Of a stretch of 64,000 nt of DNA, positions 18,303 through 27,743 are shown piece by piece. Under the pieces are notes generated by a model. That model saw nothing but the letters and a program-made list of their open reading frames with translations, searched no databases and was not told the origin of the DNA. Where the stretch lies: the NCBI RefSeq assembly GCF_003312425.1, contig NZ_QNUX01000012.1:1-64000 (forward strand), written 5' to 3'. Made by a program: the position numbers and the translations under genes. Every line of letters begins with the position of its first letter. Position 1 is the stretch's first letter. The DNA comes from Flavobacterium psychrolimnae. Lineage in GTDB: Bacteria; Bacteroidota; Bacteroidia; Flavobacteriales; Flavobacteriaceae.

Positions 18303-19171
18303 TTATTTTTTCTTAAATCATTTAAATACATAAAAAAACCGACAGGAAAGCCTATAACACTATTCATAATATTCACACTTTCTATTTTCTCTCTAATACC
18401 TTTATTGGAATTAAAAGAAAATCGCCAAAAATTGATGTTTGCCTTAATTTTTTGGGTAAAAGGAATATCATATCTTTCTAATTCCGAATAACAAAACATT
18501 GCTCCTAGAGGTGATTTCATCCTTATTTTTACGATATTAGAAGTTAATCCTCCCGGCAAATACTCCGTTGTGTAAATTCCTTTATTAAAAAATAATATGT
18601 TATATTTTTGAGCTATCCTGTTCCATACCAATGACTCGGCACAAAATTTTTCATTTTCAATCTCGGGAAATTGAAACTGCTTTAAAACATCTGTTCGGAA
18701 CACCTCTACCAAATCGCCGGTAACGTTGTATTTGTATCGGATATCAAGAGAATTAGATCGTATTTCATCAAAATTAGAACTGCCAACGATTTCACCTGAA
18801 TCGTACATTCTACGCCCTGCAACAGCCGCTATAGAAGGGTCTTCTTTTACCTTCTCATATTGATTAATCACCAATTCGAGCGCATCAGCCGGAAGAAAAT
18901 CATCACTGTCTAAAATAAAGAAAAGAATTCCCTTAGCAAAAGATAGTCCTTTATTTATGGCATAGTGCTTGCCTTTATTTACCTGAAGATGATAAATTAT
19001 AGCCAATTTATTTTCTAAAATACATTGATTTATGAATTCTTCAGTAGAATCCGAACTGCCATCATCTACTATTAGCCATTCAAAATTTTGATTTGTTTGC
19101 CTTAATAGACTGTTGTACAGTCTTGGCAATAAATTGGCTCTATTATAAGTGGGTGTAAAAACTGTTATCAT
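18299..19171 (-). CDS. GT2 glycosyltransferase
   Basis: 290 aa, GT-A fold, inverting. N-terminal VFTPTYNRANLLPRLYNSL, nucleotide-binding LIVDDGSSDST, and the metal-binding DSDD (about 92-95) after AKGILFFIL. No membrane segments apart from a short hydrophobic stretch near the C-terminus. Starts 2 bp after the polymerase gene stop and overlaps the next gene by 4 bp. Substrate unknown. Confidence 0.85.
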   Translation of the reverse strand: MITVFTPTYNRANLLPRLYNSLLRQTNQNFEWLIVDDGSSDSTEEFINQCILENKLAIIYHLQVNKGKHYAINKGLSFAKGILFFILDSDDFLPADALELVINQYEKVKEDPSIAAVAGRRMYDSGEIVGSSNFDEIRSNSLDIRYKYNVTGDLVEVFRTDVLKQFQFPEIENEKFCAESLVWNRIAQKYNILFFNKGIYTTEYLPGGLTSNIVKIRMKSPLGAMFCYSELERYDIPFTQKIKANINFWRFSFNSNKGIREKIESVNIMNSVIGFPVGFFMYLNDLRKNK

Positions 19172-19173
19172 TA

Positions 19174-20217
19174 TTATCTCAGTATGTAAATTGTAAATAC
19201 AATATTATAAATCAGAATTAATGCAATTAGTCTTGATTGCTTTTTAAACAATTGTTGATTTAATAACGGATACAAGAGTACAACCATATAAATATACCAC
19301 GATAAATAGGCAAATCTATCAGAAAAGTTCGCTCGAATTACGAGTACCCAAAAAGCATTTGCAATGATATATGAATTATAGATAACAGAATATAATTTAT
19401 CTTTATAATTCTTTTTAAAAATGTAATAATAGCCTGCTACAATTGGAATTAGACTATAGAGAATAAAGTCTATTCTGAAACCCATATTATAATCACTTTC
19501 CTGTTTTGTAAGATAATCTACAAATCGTTCATCCTCTACAAAAGATGCCATAACTAATTGTAGTTGAGCTCCAAAAACAAAACTAAGGGGTATACAGAAA
19601 ATCCAGAAATAATAATAATATTTGGTTGCATTATATCTTCGAGCCAATAGTATAGCCGAAACAGGCAAGAGCATCGAATTATGAAAACCTACAGAAAGTA
19701 ATAAAAAAAAGTAAAACAGCTTTTTATTATCAATCTTAGATAAGGCTAATAATAAAAAAGAAGAAGCCAATCCTGCCCTTACAGTATTTATCCCGTAAGC
19801 AAAAAAAACAAAATTGGTGATTAATCCTAGGAAAAGTATAAAATGGTTTCGGGTAATTTTCTTTGAGAAATAATAAAAATTTAATGTATAAATTAAAGAT
19901 GTCAATACAAACCAAACTTGCACATTCATAAATAAGGTACAAAATTTCATATACGCTGAAAATAACTTGTCCTTTAAAACCATATTTAAACTGGCTTGCT
20001 GCAGTTCCCTATACTGGTCAAAGTATGAATCGCGATCCTCTACTTCATGTATAGGAAACGTCCCTATCAATAAAATTAGAGTCACTATATAAATGAAAGA
20101 AAGTCCGTTAAAAGAAGTGTATTTTAGATTGTTTTTTGTGAATATTGTTAATATTACCATAAAACTAAAAAATATTATTCCGAAATAAATGCTATTATAT
20201 AAAGCTATATTGTCCAA
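19174..20217 (-). CDS. EpsG-like repeat-unit polymerase (Wzy role)
   Basis: 347 aa with about ten predicted membrane helices and little else. The pattern (HEVEDRDSYFDQYREL in an early loop, FFAYGINTVRAGLASSFLLLALS, FHNSMLLPVSAILLARRYN) is that of the EpsG family of polysaccharide polymerases. It is the only polymerase candidate in the window, so it probably joins the flipped repeat units in the periplasm. The start is TTG, 8 bp past the upstream stop; the first ATG would cut into the first helix. Confidence 0.78.
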   Translation of the reverse strand: MDNIALYNSIYFGIIFFSFMVILTIFTKNNLKYTSFNGLSFIYIVTLILLIGTFPIHEVEDRDSYFDQYRELQQASLNMVLKDKLFSAYMKFCTLFMNVQVWFVLTSLIYTLNFYYFSKKITRNHFILFLGLITNFVFFAYGINTVRAGLASSFLLLALSKIDNKKLFYFFLLLSVGFHNSMLLPVSAILLARRYNATKYYYYFWIFCIPLSFVFGAQLQLVMASFVEDERFVDYLTKQESDYNMGFRIDFILYSLIPIVAGYYYIFKKNYKDKLYSVIYNSYIIANAFWVLVIRANFSDRFAYLSWYIYMVVLLYPLLNQQLFKKQSRLIALILIYNIVFTIYILR

Positions 20218-20225
20218 TGCGTATA

Positions 20226-21401
20226 TTATTTAACCGAATTAAAAATAGCTTCTAACTTTTTTATCTCGCTTCTGTTATCACTAAGCTCTGATTCTAAAGC
20301 CGATATATATTTGCCTCTTAGTTTTTCATTTATCATCAATTCTTCTATTTTATCAGCCAAATCTTTAGCATTCATTTCACAAATACTGGCATTAACACGA
20401 TTCGTAAACTGATCATTTACAGTAGAAAAATTAGTAACCACTATTGGTTTACATACTATTTTTGCTTCGTCCAAGGCAATTGATTTACCTTCAAACTGAG
20501 ATGGTAAGACAAACATATCAGTCTGATTCAAATAAGGGTAAGGATTTGATTTTAATCCCATAAAAGTAATCTCATTGATTAAATCGTTTCCTTTTACTTT
20601 TTGACTATAATGTTCAGGATTATCTATTGCACCAATAAAATACCATTTGAATTTAATATTCTTTAATTTTAAAATAGACATTGCATCAATAGCAAAATCG
20701 GTTCCTTTAGCCTTACATACATGCCCAATAGTTAAAATACTAAAAACGTTTGCATCCAAAGGATCTTTAACTTCCAATTTAGATTTTAGTCTAATTTCGT
20801 CTATGGACACTATGTTTTCCATTAACTTAATTTTATTCGACTCCGAAGGAAATCGCTTCTTCAATGATTGTACACAGTGTGGAGAAACAGTAAATATATG
20901 ATCTGCTTTAGGATAATACTTCTTGTCAGCGCTATAGTAATAGTCCCATTTTTCGTAGTCACTGTGAAAAAAAGTAATTTTTTTTATGGCATCAACGCTA
21001 TCGATTAAATAATATAATAAATGTTGTCCTTGATAATCAATAGCCACATCATATTTCTTATTCATTTTGGGTATCAATTTTGACAATAGAATTCCTCCGT
21101 AACCTTTGTCAAATAAAGATATTAATATCTGAAATAATCTTAAAAAGAGTCGAAAAGGTGCTATAAATAATAACTTGGACAATGATTTTATATTAAGATG
21201 AAATATAGCATCTAATTCAGAAAATATAATTATATTCAAACTTTTATTCAAATCATTTTTAAGAATGCCATTATTAGATATTAATAAAAGATCTACATCA
21301 TACTTCTCATAATCCAAATTATTCAATAACGTAACCGCACTCTTTGACACACCGCCACTCTCTAAATTACTCAATAAAAAAAGAATCTTTATCTTATTCA
21401 T
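20226..21401 (-). CDS. GT4 glycosyltransferase
   Basis: 391 aa, GT-B. N-terminal ILFLLSNLESGGVSKSAVTLLNNL, C-domain TIGHVCKAKGTDFAIDAM and the EX7E motif in QFEGKSIALDEAK. Related in layout to the next gene at 21504-22619 but clearly distinct. The 102 bp between the two holds no gene. Sugar specificity cannot be read from sequence. Confidence 0.85.
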   Translation of the reverse strand: MNKIKILFLLSNLESGGVSKSAVTLLNNLDYEKYDVDLLLISNNGILKNDLNKSLNIIIFSELDAIFHLNIKSLSKLLFIAPFRLFLRLFQILISLFDKGYGGILLSKLIPKMNKKYDVAIDYQGQHLLYYLIDSVDAIKKITFFHSDYEKWDYYYSADKKYYPKADHIFTVSPHCVQSLKKRFPSESNKIKLMENIVSIDEIRLKSKLEVKDPLDANVFSILTIGHVCKAKGTDFAIDAMSILKLKNIKFKWYFIGAIDNPEHYSQKVKGNDLINEITFMGLKSNPYPYLNQTDMFVLPSQFEGKSIALDEAKIVCKPIVVTNFSTVNDQFTNRVNASICEMNAKDLADKIEELMINEKLRGKYISALESELSDNRSEIKKLEAIFNSVK

Positions 21402-21503
21402 TACCTAATATTTTTTTCTTTTGGATAATGAAATCCTTTATATTAAACTCTAATCCTCTTTGAAAGGATAGTTTTTTGCTAATTTGCATTGCTTCAAATA
21501 CAT

Positions 21504-22619
21504 TTAAATACTTAATAATTTCTCAAATTCATTTACAGTTCGCTCAACACTAAAATCCTTCGCTCTTTGTAATCCTACTTCTTTGTAATGTAATCTTAAA
21601 TCGTCCTCTTCAATCATTCTTTTTACTGCGATATAAATGGCTTCATCGTCGTGTTCACACAATAAGCCGTATTTGTTATTATCTATAATTTCTGTAGGCC
21701 CGGCAGTTTTGGTTGAAACAACTGGGACTCCCAAGGACATGGCCTCACAAACAACTAATCCAAAACCCTCATATGCTGAACTTAAAAGTAGCATGTCTGC
21801 ATTTTTAATGTAAGGAAAGGGATTCCTGACAAAACCTATAAATTCAACTAAATCTTCTACATCTAATTTTTTTCTTAAAGCAAACAATTCTTCTTTTAAT
21901 TCTCCATCACCAATAACTTGAAAACACACCTTTATCTGCTCTTTTTTAAATCGTGATGCTAATCGCATAACCCTATCCATTTTTTTGGGGTGCGTTAATC
22001 TGCCTACGGTAACAATAGTAAATAATTCATTGCTTTTGTCATATTCTTCGTTTGCTAAGTTTAGTATTTTAGCGACATCGATAGGATTATAGATTACCAT
22101 TCTATTTGACGTGCAGGTGGGAAATCGTTTTTCAAAGGCATTCAATGCATCGTTAGAAACACAGACCACAGCATCCATTTTGTTGTAGGCGCATAGTTCT
22201 TCTTCTTTAGCAAACTGTTTGGCTTCGTATGGAAAATTGAACAAGTCACAGTGCACCCACGTAATTTTTTTTGCTTTGGTTTCCATTAGCGAATGCAGCT
22301 TCAAGGGAATTCCTTCTAAAAAACTGATTTCCGCATCATACTGCCTTGTGATTTTTTTTCTAAGCACATGGCGAAACATGCTATTATTTCCAAACCATAT
22401 AGATAAACGGTACGCTATTTTGTAATATAAATTATAATCTTCCCAAAGTGGGATAATAGTAACTTGTTCTGGCACCTCAGGCAATAAAATGCCTTGATTT
22501 ATTATCAAACAAAGATCTATTTCAAACTTAGCGTAATCTATATTATGCAAGAAATCGATTAAAACGCGTTCTGCCCCACCGGCATTTAATGGACCATACA
22601 GGAATAAAAATTTTTTCAT
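21504..22619 (-). CDS. GT4 glycosyltransferase
   Basis: 371 aa, GT-B. FLYGPLNAGGAERVLIDFLHNI at the N-terminus (glycine-rich acceptor-domain loop), TVGRLTHPKKMDRVMRLA and the EX7E motif AYEGFGLVVCEAMSLGVP. Probably transfers hexose or N-acetylhexosamine to the growing lipid-linked unit. Starts 12 bp after the upstream glycosyltransferase stop. Confidence 0.86.
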   Translation of the reverse strand: MKKFLFLYGPLNAGGAERVLIDFLHNIDYAKFEIDLCLIINQGILLPEVPEQVTIIPLWEDYNLYYKIAYRLSIWFGNNSMFRHVLRKKITRQYDAEISFLEGIPLKLHSLMETKAKKITWVHCDLFNFPYEAKQFAKEEELCAYNKMDAVVCVSNDALNAFEKRFPTCTSNRMVIYNPIDVAKILNLANEEYDKSNELFTIVTVGRLTHPKKMDRVMRLASRFKKEQIKVCFQVIGDGELKEELFALRKKLDVEDLVEFIGFVRNPFPYIKNADMLLLSSAYEGFGLVVCEAMSLGVPVVSTKTAGPTEIIDNNKYGLLCEHDDEAIYIAVKRMIEEDDLRLHYKEVGLQRAKDFSVERTVNEFEKLLSI

Positions 22620-22631
22620 TTTATAGATTAT

Positions 22632-23747
22632 TTATCTAAGTACTTTACAATAAACATCTTTTACTTTGCTACACCAAATATCTACATCAAAAATAGCTAA
22701 ATTAATTTCTTTCGTTTTTAAGCATAATTCATCAAGATCATTGGGAGTAAATAATATAACCTCTTCCATTTTGATACTTAAATCTTTTGAATTTAGCGAC
22801 TCAAATACAAATGTCGACGGCTTATCAGCATTCCACATTGTTCCAGGTATATTAGACTGAATTACTGGAATGTTGTAAAATGTAGCCTCTAATATGGCAA
22901 AAGAAAATGTTTCATGAACTGATGTTGAAACATAACAATTAATTGAATTAAAAAAATCAGCAACATTGTCGGTTTCATCAATTAATTCCAACCAATCTGG
23001 AAAATTTCCACGAAAAAAATATTTTACAACTTCAACTGTGTCAACTCCTTTAGTAATTACAACTTTAAATTTTAAGTTCTTTTCGCTTAAGATTTGTGCA
23101 GCATTTAATAATACATCAATTCTCTTATCGATATTTCTTCCTCCAAAGGTGCCAAATACGACACAATCCGTCTTTAGCCGAGCATTTCTGAAAATTTTAT
23201 TTGGCTGCCTAGCTCCATTAAAAATGACTTCAGTAATAAATTTTAAATTATTCCGATTACCAAAACGACTAACAAACTTAGACATTTCATCACTTACAGA
23301 AATAATATTTACTTTCCTTGCAAGATAACCATAATGATATTTAAAAATAATAAACTGATAGATCTTCTTTAAATTATTTGAATGGAAGGTGATTTTATTG
23401 TGTAAATGCCATATTACTTTTATATCATGACCATATTTTTTTAGATAACCATTTTTCGCAAAAGTTACAGGTATATCGTAGCCGTCAAAATGGGTATGAA
23501 CTATATCCGGCTTAACTTCATTAAAAATAACTAGCAATTCATCAGAACCGTTAATAAAATCATCCATTGTGAAATAAACCTCATGATCATTCATGAATTG
23601 ATTAATCCAAGAAGTTTTTTTTGTTTTCTGAGGAAAAACATAGACAAATTTACTGTTTTCACTATTCAACTCTTCTAATCGTTCTAGAGATTTAATAAAA
23701 GCCCCCTTATATGGTGCTGAAAACTGTGAACATTGTATAACTACCAT
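22632..23747 (-). CDS. GT4-like glycosyltransferase
   Basis: 371 aa. N-terminal FSAPYKGAFIKSLERLEEL, HTHFDGYDIPVTFA in the acceptor domain, GTFGGRNIDKRIDVLLNAA and the EX7E motif VHETFSFAILEATFYNIPV. More diverged from the GT4 core than its neighbours, but the two Rossmann-like halves are recognisable. Upstream lies a 230-bp AT-rich gap with two strong inverted repeats, so it may begin a sub-operon. Confidence 0.8.
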   Translation of the reverse strand: MVVIQCSQFSAPYKGAFIKSLERLEELNSENSKFVYVFPQKTKKTSWINQFMNDHEVYFTMDDFINGSDELLVIFNEVKPDIVHTHFDGYDIPVTFAKNGYLKKYGHDIKVIWHLHNKITFHSNNLKKIYQFIIFKYHYGYLARKVNIISVSDEMSKFVSRFGNRNNLKFITEVIFNGARQPNKIFRNARLKTDCVVFGTFGGRNIDKRIDVLLNAAQILSEKNLKFKVVITKGVDTVEVVKYFFRGNFPDWLELIDETDNVADFFNSINCYVSTSVHETFSFAILEATFYNIPVIQSNIPGTMWNADKPSTFVFESLNSKDLSIKMEEVILFTPNDLDELCLKTKEINLAIFDVDIWCSKVKDVYCKVLR

Positions 23748-23795
23748 ATATTTTTAAATTTTAAATAAAAACAATCGAAAGCAAATTAATATATA

Positions 23796-23886
23796 TAGAA
23801 AATATTAACACCTTAAAAAATCAGAACTTTTCAAGATGTTAATATTTTCTATCTAAAGTAATATTACTGAAAAAAAATATTACTTT
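23796..23886. terminator. Two adjacent AT-rich inverted repeats
   Basis: First: arms 23796-23814 and 23833-23851, 18 of 19 bases pairing, 18-nt loop. Second: arms 23855-23865 and 23876-23886, 11 bp perfect, followed on the plus strand by more T. They sit in the only sizeable gap (230 bp) among the glycosyltransferase genes. They could attenuate transcription between 23978 and 23747 or stabilise mRNA ends. The T run is on the plus-strand side, so a classical terminator for the minus-strand operon is not certain. Confidence 0.5.
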
Positions 23887-23977
23887 TTTTTCTTAACAAT
23901 ATATATTATAAAACTATTTCATTCTTGCTAATAGCATTATATGACAGATTAACAAAAAAAAGAATAAAGTTTATAAT

Positions 23978-25597
23978 TCAATATTTTTTGTAACAACTAT
24001 CAAATACAAACATATTTTCTAATTGATGAAGATGATGAATTCCTATAACGTTTTTTCTGAAATCAGGCTCAACAACTGTCAACTCTTCTTCCTCATAGTT
24101 ATTTAAATCTAAATTTATAATTTTAGAAAGGCGAAGTGCTCTTCCGTAAATACCAAATGTATTTACTTGATTAGGCCTCACATAACTATCATTCTGTTGG
24201 AAAATAGGACCTGCGTTTCTGCTTTTTCTACAATCCATTGAAACTGGATTCTGACGATGGCTATCTATTTTTTCTAATTTTAAACTATCTATTTGATAAA
24301 TATATAAATCAACTCCTTTATTTAAAAACAACCATTTTTGATTGTTTTTATCTTTGAAGTAAGTAGCGTCTGCTATTTTCTCTCCTTCAAAAGCAGTTGA
24401 AAATAATTCCCACTTATCTGGAAATTGAACACATTTATAAATTTCTAAGCGTTTATTCCCGCCAGTTTCCGGAATCATAAAAATTTCATTATCTTCATTA
24501 AAAATACAAGGATAAGAAAGATGATAATCTTTAGTAAAAATATCATTTACATTTTCTAACGAAAAATTGCCATTTTTCATTTTTTTAATCTCTCCAACTG
24601 ATATTTTACCTACCATATTTTTGTATGGCAAATTCTCGAAAAACACAAAATGTTTGTTATTATACTTGTATAAAAAAGGGTCCGCCCAAAAAACATCTTT
24701 AGGCATATCAATACTCGTTATTTTAGATAAATCTGCTTGTATAAATTCGCCTTCCCCTATATTCAATGTCCAACAATCTAATCTACCTAATGGAAATGTA
24801 TTATGCATTTTATACTTTAATATATTTTTATAAAAATTAAACAGATATTTCAACAATGTAACATTAGTTAATTGATAATCATTATTATCTTCTATTAAAT
24901 TCACTTCATATTTTCTATTTTTTTTATTTAATTCAGTTAAATTTTTTTGAATTAAAGCAATGCCTTTTTGTTGTAATTCTAATTGAGTTCTATAAAAACC
25001 CCAAAACCAATTATGATATGCGGTATCAATTATTATTCCATTTGGATACTCTGAATTATACTGCATTAAAGAAATAATACAATATTCTTCTTTTTTGGCA
25101 ATCTCTTTTAAAGCATAAGGATAATCTGCTTTATTATTATTAGAGAAAAAAATTTGCAAAAACCCTTGTTCAGTACAGTCATAGTCTTTTGAATTAAACT
25201 CTAACCCTTGTAAATCAATGATTATTTCTAAATTAGCTTCTTTTATTTTTTTATAACTTTCTTCATTTAAATTTAATTTCCCATTTAATTCAACATTTTT
25301 CAAACATAGAATTATATCTAATCTATCTTTTAGTTGTTCTAGTAGTTTATTATTATTAGACTTTCCAAATAATATTTTTTCAATTTTTTCTTGTATGCCG
25401 TAAATAAAAAAAACTATTGAATTTTTAAAGAATGTCTTCTTTTTCGACTTGTTATCTTCTAACACATTTCGAATATCAATAATTGTAACTTCACAATTAT
25501 TTGAATTAACTAAATTCATAATAAGAATTAACTCCCAATTTCTAAGTGAATTAATTTCCTTTGAAACAATTATTCCAATTTTTTTATATGTTTTCAA
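23978..25597 (-). CDS. Putative glycosyltransferase with GINT1-like beta-propeller domain
   Basis: 539 aa. The C-terminal half (from about residue 285) has the block pattern FWADPFLYKYNNKHFVFFE, LSYPCIFNEDNEIFMIPETGG and a series of blade-like repeats. This matches the domain at the N-terminus of plant glucosamine inositolphosphorylceramide transferase (GINT1), which also occurs in bacterial polysaccharide loci. The first 240 residues are Lys/Asn-rich with an alternating beta/alpha pattern (IGIIVSKEINSLRNWELILIMNLV), possibly a formyltransferase-like or GT-B-like fold, but I cannot assign them. The start is TTG, 4 bp past the GT2 stop. Role in this pathway unknown; a sugar transferase or modifying enzyme is likely. 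Confidence 0.6.
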   Translation of the reverse strand: MKTYKKIGIIVSKEINSLRNWELILIMNLVNSNNCEVTIIDIRNVLEDNKSKKKTFFKNSIVFFIYGIQEKIEKILFGKSNNNKLLEQLKDRLDIILCLKNVELNGKLNLNEESYKKIKEANLEIIIDLQGLEFNSKDYDCTEQGFLQIFFSNNNKADYPYALKEIAKKEEYCIISLMQYNSEYPNGIIIDTAYHNWFWGFYRTQLELQQKGIALIQKNLTELNKKNRKYEVNLIEDNNDYQLTNVTLLKYLFNFYKNILKYKMHNTFPLGRLDCWTLNIGEGEFIQADLSKITSIDMPKDVFWADPFLYKYNNKHFVFFENLPYKNMVGKISVGEIKKMKNGNFSLENVNDIFTKDYHLSYPCIFNEDNEIFMIPETGGNKRLEIYKCVQFPDKWELFSTAFEGEKIADATYFKDKNNQKWLFLNKGVDLYIYQIDSLKLEKIDSHRQNPVSMDCRKSRNAGPIFQQNDSYVRPNQVNTFGIYGRALRLSKIINLDLNNYEEEELTVVEPDFRKNVIGIHHLHQLENMFVFDSCYKKY

Positions 25598-25601
25598 ATT
25601 A

Positions 25602-26591
25602 TTATTTTTTTAAAAAATTGTATAGCCTATAATAAATGTAAAGCCCCGTAAAACTTCTGAAATATAAAGCTGTTTTGTAAAAAGAATTAATACTGGATTC
25701 ATAAATAAAGTTTCTGACATAAAAAAAATACATTGAATTAAATAATTCCTTCATCTCTTTTTTCTTTGTTATAAAGTTATTGCCTGATTCTTTGTGAAAA
25801 GAATTTGAGACTTTTTTTAGCAAAGTATCAAATAAAAATGGTTTTATTTTTTCTAAACTTTTATTTTTTCCCGCTATCTCTTGTAATTTAATCAAAAGCA
25901 ATGGTAAATGATTGAAGTTTACATGATATCTGGAAGATGAAGACTCTTCATTTTTAACATAGTAATAACCAAAATAATTCAAAATTTGAATTTGATCTAT
26001 ATATTTCAAATATTCTAAATTGAACATTAAGTCTTCTTGATAACTTAATGTTTCTGAAAACTTAATATTATGTTTTATTAAATCATCTTTATAATATAAT
26101 CTAGCACAAGGTGAACTAATTGACTCAAAAACTATTATTTCAAATAAATTTTCGTTATTTAGAATACCACTAGGAAATTTTTCAATCAATTTTGTAAAAT
26201 CTTCACTTTTATTTTCGATCCCTCCTTCACTTACATTGACCATACCAGAAATGGGCCAAATTCCAATTTCAGCATATTGTAGATGCTGCTCTAAAAAATC
26301 AGGCTTTACATAATCATCTCCATCTATGAACATCAACCAATCGGCTTGGGCTTTAACTATACCTCTATTCCGGGTAGCGCTCACGCCTTGATTAGTATGG
26401 CTAAAAACGCGAATACGACTGTCTTGTTTCTCAAAAACGTTTAATAATTCTAAAGTTTTATCTGTAGAACCATCGTCAATTAACAACAATTCAAAATCTG
26501 GCATACTTTGACATAATAAGCTTATAACGCATTTCTTAATATGAGTAGCGATATTGTAACAAGGAATAATAATGGAAACTTTTGGACTCAA
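25602..26591 (-). CDS. GT2 glycosyltransferase
   Basis: 329 aa, GT-A. VSIIIPCYNIATHIKKCVISLL at the N-terminus, LLIDDGSTDKTLELL, GVSATRNRGI, and the metal-binding DGDD in WLMFIDGDDYVKPDFL (about 90). The C-terminal 100 residues are basic and aromatic, as in the family's acceptor or membrane-contact region. The start is TTG with no early ATG. Lies 12 bp after the pyruvyltransferase gene. Confidence 0.86.
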   Translation of the reverse strand: MSPKVSIIIPCYNIATHIKKCVISLLCQSMPDFELLLIDDGSTDKTLELLNVFEKQDSRIRVFSHTNQGVSATRNRGIVKAQADWLMFIDGDDYVKPDFLEQHLQYAEIGIWPISGMVNVSEGGIENKSEDFTKLIEKFPSGILNNENLFEIIVFESISSPCARLYYKDDLIKHNIKFSETLSYQEDLMFNLEYLKYIDQIQILNYFGYYYVKNEESSSSRYHVNFNHLPLLLIKLQEIAGKNKSLEKIKPFLFDTLLKKVSNSFHKESGNNFITKKKEMKELFNSMYFFYVRNFIYESSINSFYKTALYFRSFTGLYIYYRLYNFLKK

Positions 26592-26603
26592 ATTAATAAA
26601 TGA

Positions 26604-27743
26604 TTATTTTGTTAAACTTTGATGTAAAAACGCCGTAGACTGCTGTTTTAATTCATCCCAACGTTGGTTAGCAAAAGTAAAATCTACCGCTGATTTAACG
26701 ATACTTTCAATATGTGTATCTTCTTCGTCAACAAGTCTGTCTTCAAGTTTAAACTCGCTTAAGAGAGAATAAAAACGAGACGCTCCCCTCTGTTTATTGA
26801 CGATTGTTAAAAAAGGTTTATTAAAAATAATACAAAAAACAGTTCCGTGAAAAGAATTAGTAACAATGAAATCCGCTTGATCAAAAGCCTTTATCCAACC
26901 TTCTACCGAAGGATAAACCAATTCTTCAAAAGTACTCCCATGAGGATTTTCAGAACGGGAAATTGGCTGATTGATAAAAGAGTCTACATTGAGAATCGTT
27001 TTAGCATTTTCTATAATTCTTTTTATATTTACTGTTTCATCTAGTATGTACGAAAAAAGTCCTGATCTGTTGGGTATCTTTTTTTTATTAGCAACTTTTA
27101 GATAGTCTTCTTTGGTTAATAGCATAGTAGGATCTAATACCCATTCTGGAGCTAGTCCTAAATGTTGCTGACACAAATCAATGCCGCTTTTTTCCCTAAC
27201 GGAGACTGAATCAAATTCTAGTGACAAGTCATTACATTTCTTTGTTTCCTCAGGAGTAAATTCCCATTCAGCTGTACCAAAGGAAGTAGCATAAACTATT
27301 TTTTTTATGCTGTTATTTCCTTGTAAAAAATCCAAGAAATAATTAAAAATATTTGGAGAGTATTTGGGTCTCCATGTTTGGTCACTGCCTACAATCACTA
27401 TGTCGTATTTTTCTTCTTCAAAATGTTGTTTTAAAGAATAAGTATTATCAATTTCTTCGGTTAGATTAATATTATTTAATAAAAATGTATTATGACTATA
27501 AAAAATTTTTTTTTGCTCTGAAAAGGTCAGAACATTTTTATTTAAGATTTTTTTTAGAATTAATTTTTTCCAACCACTCAAAAGAATTTTAAATTTAGAA
27601 TGAGGGTTTTGATTCACCCTATTAACTGTCTTGACATTGTATCCTATCACGGATAGATAATGAGTCAATGCAAAATTCTGAAGGCTTCCTCCATAATTTG
27701 CTCCTAACGGCTGTGTAAGTACTGCTATTTTTTTTTGTGTCAT
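26604..27743 (-). CDS. Polysaccharide pyruvyl transferase family protein
   Basis: 379 aa, PF04230-like (CsaB/WcaK family). N-terminal LGANYGGSLQNFALTHYL, the conserved VGSDQTWRP (about 118-126), and the C-terminal TNSFHGTVFCIIFNKPF typical of the family. It would transfer pyruvate from phosphoenolpyruvate to a sugar as a ketal, adding negative charge, although some relatives act as glycosyltransferases. It shares one base with the nitroreductase-like gene upstream; these two families are often neighbours in polysaccharide loci. Confidence 0.83.
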   Translation of the reverse strand: MTQKKIAVLTQPLGANYGGSLQNFALTHYLSVIGYNVKTVNRVNQNPHSKFKILLSGWKKLILKKILNKNVLTFSEQKKIFYSHNTFLLNNINLTEEIDNTYSLKQHFEEEKYDIVIVGSDQTWRPKYSPNIFNYFLDFLQGNNSIKKIVYATSFGTAEWEFTPEETKKCNDLSLEFDSVSVREKSGIDLCQQHLGLAPEWVLDPTMLLTKEDYLKVANKKKIPNRSGLFSYILDETVNIKRIIENAKTILNVDSFINQPISRSENPHGSTFEELVYPSVEGWIKAFDQADFIVTNSFHGTVFCIIFNKPFLTIVNKQRGASRFYSLLSEFKLEDRLVDEEDTHIESIVKSAVDFTFANQRWDELKQQSTAFLHQSLTK

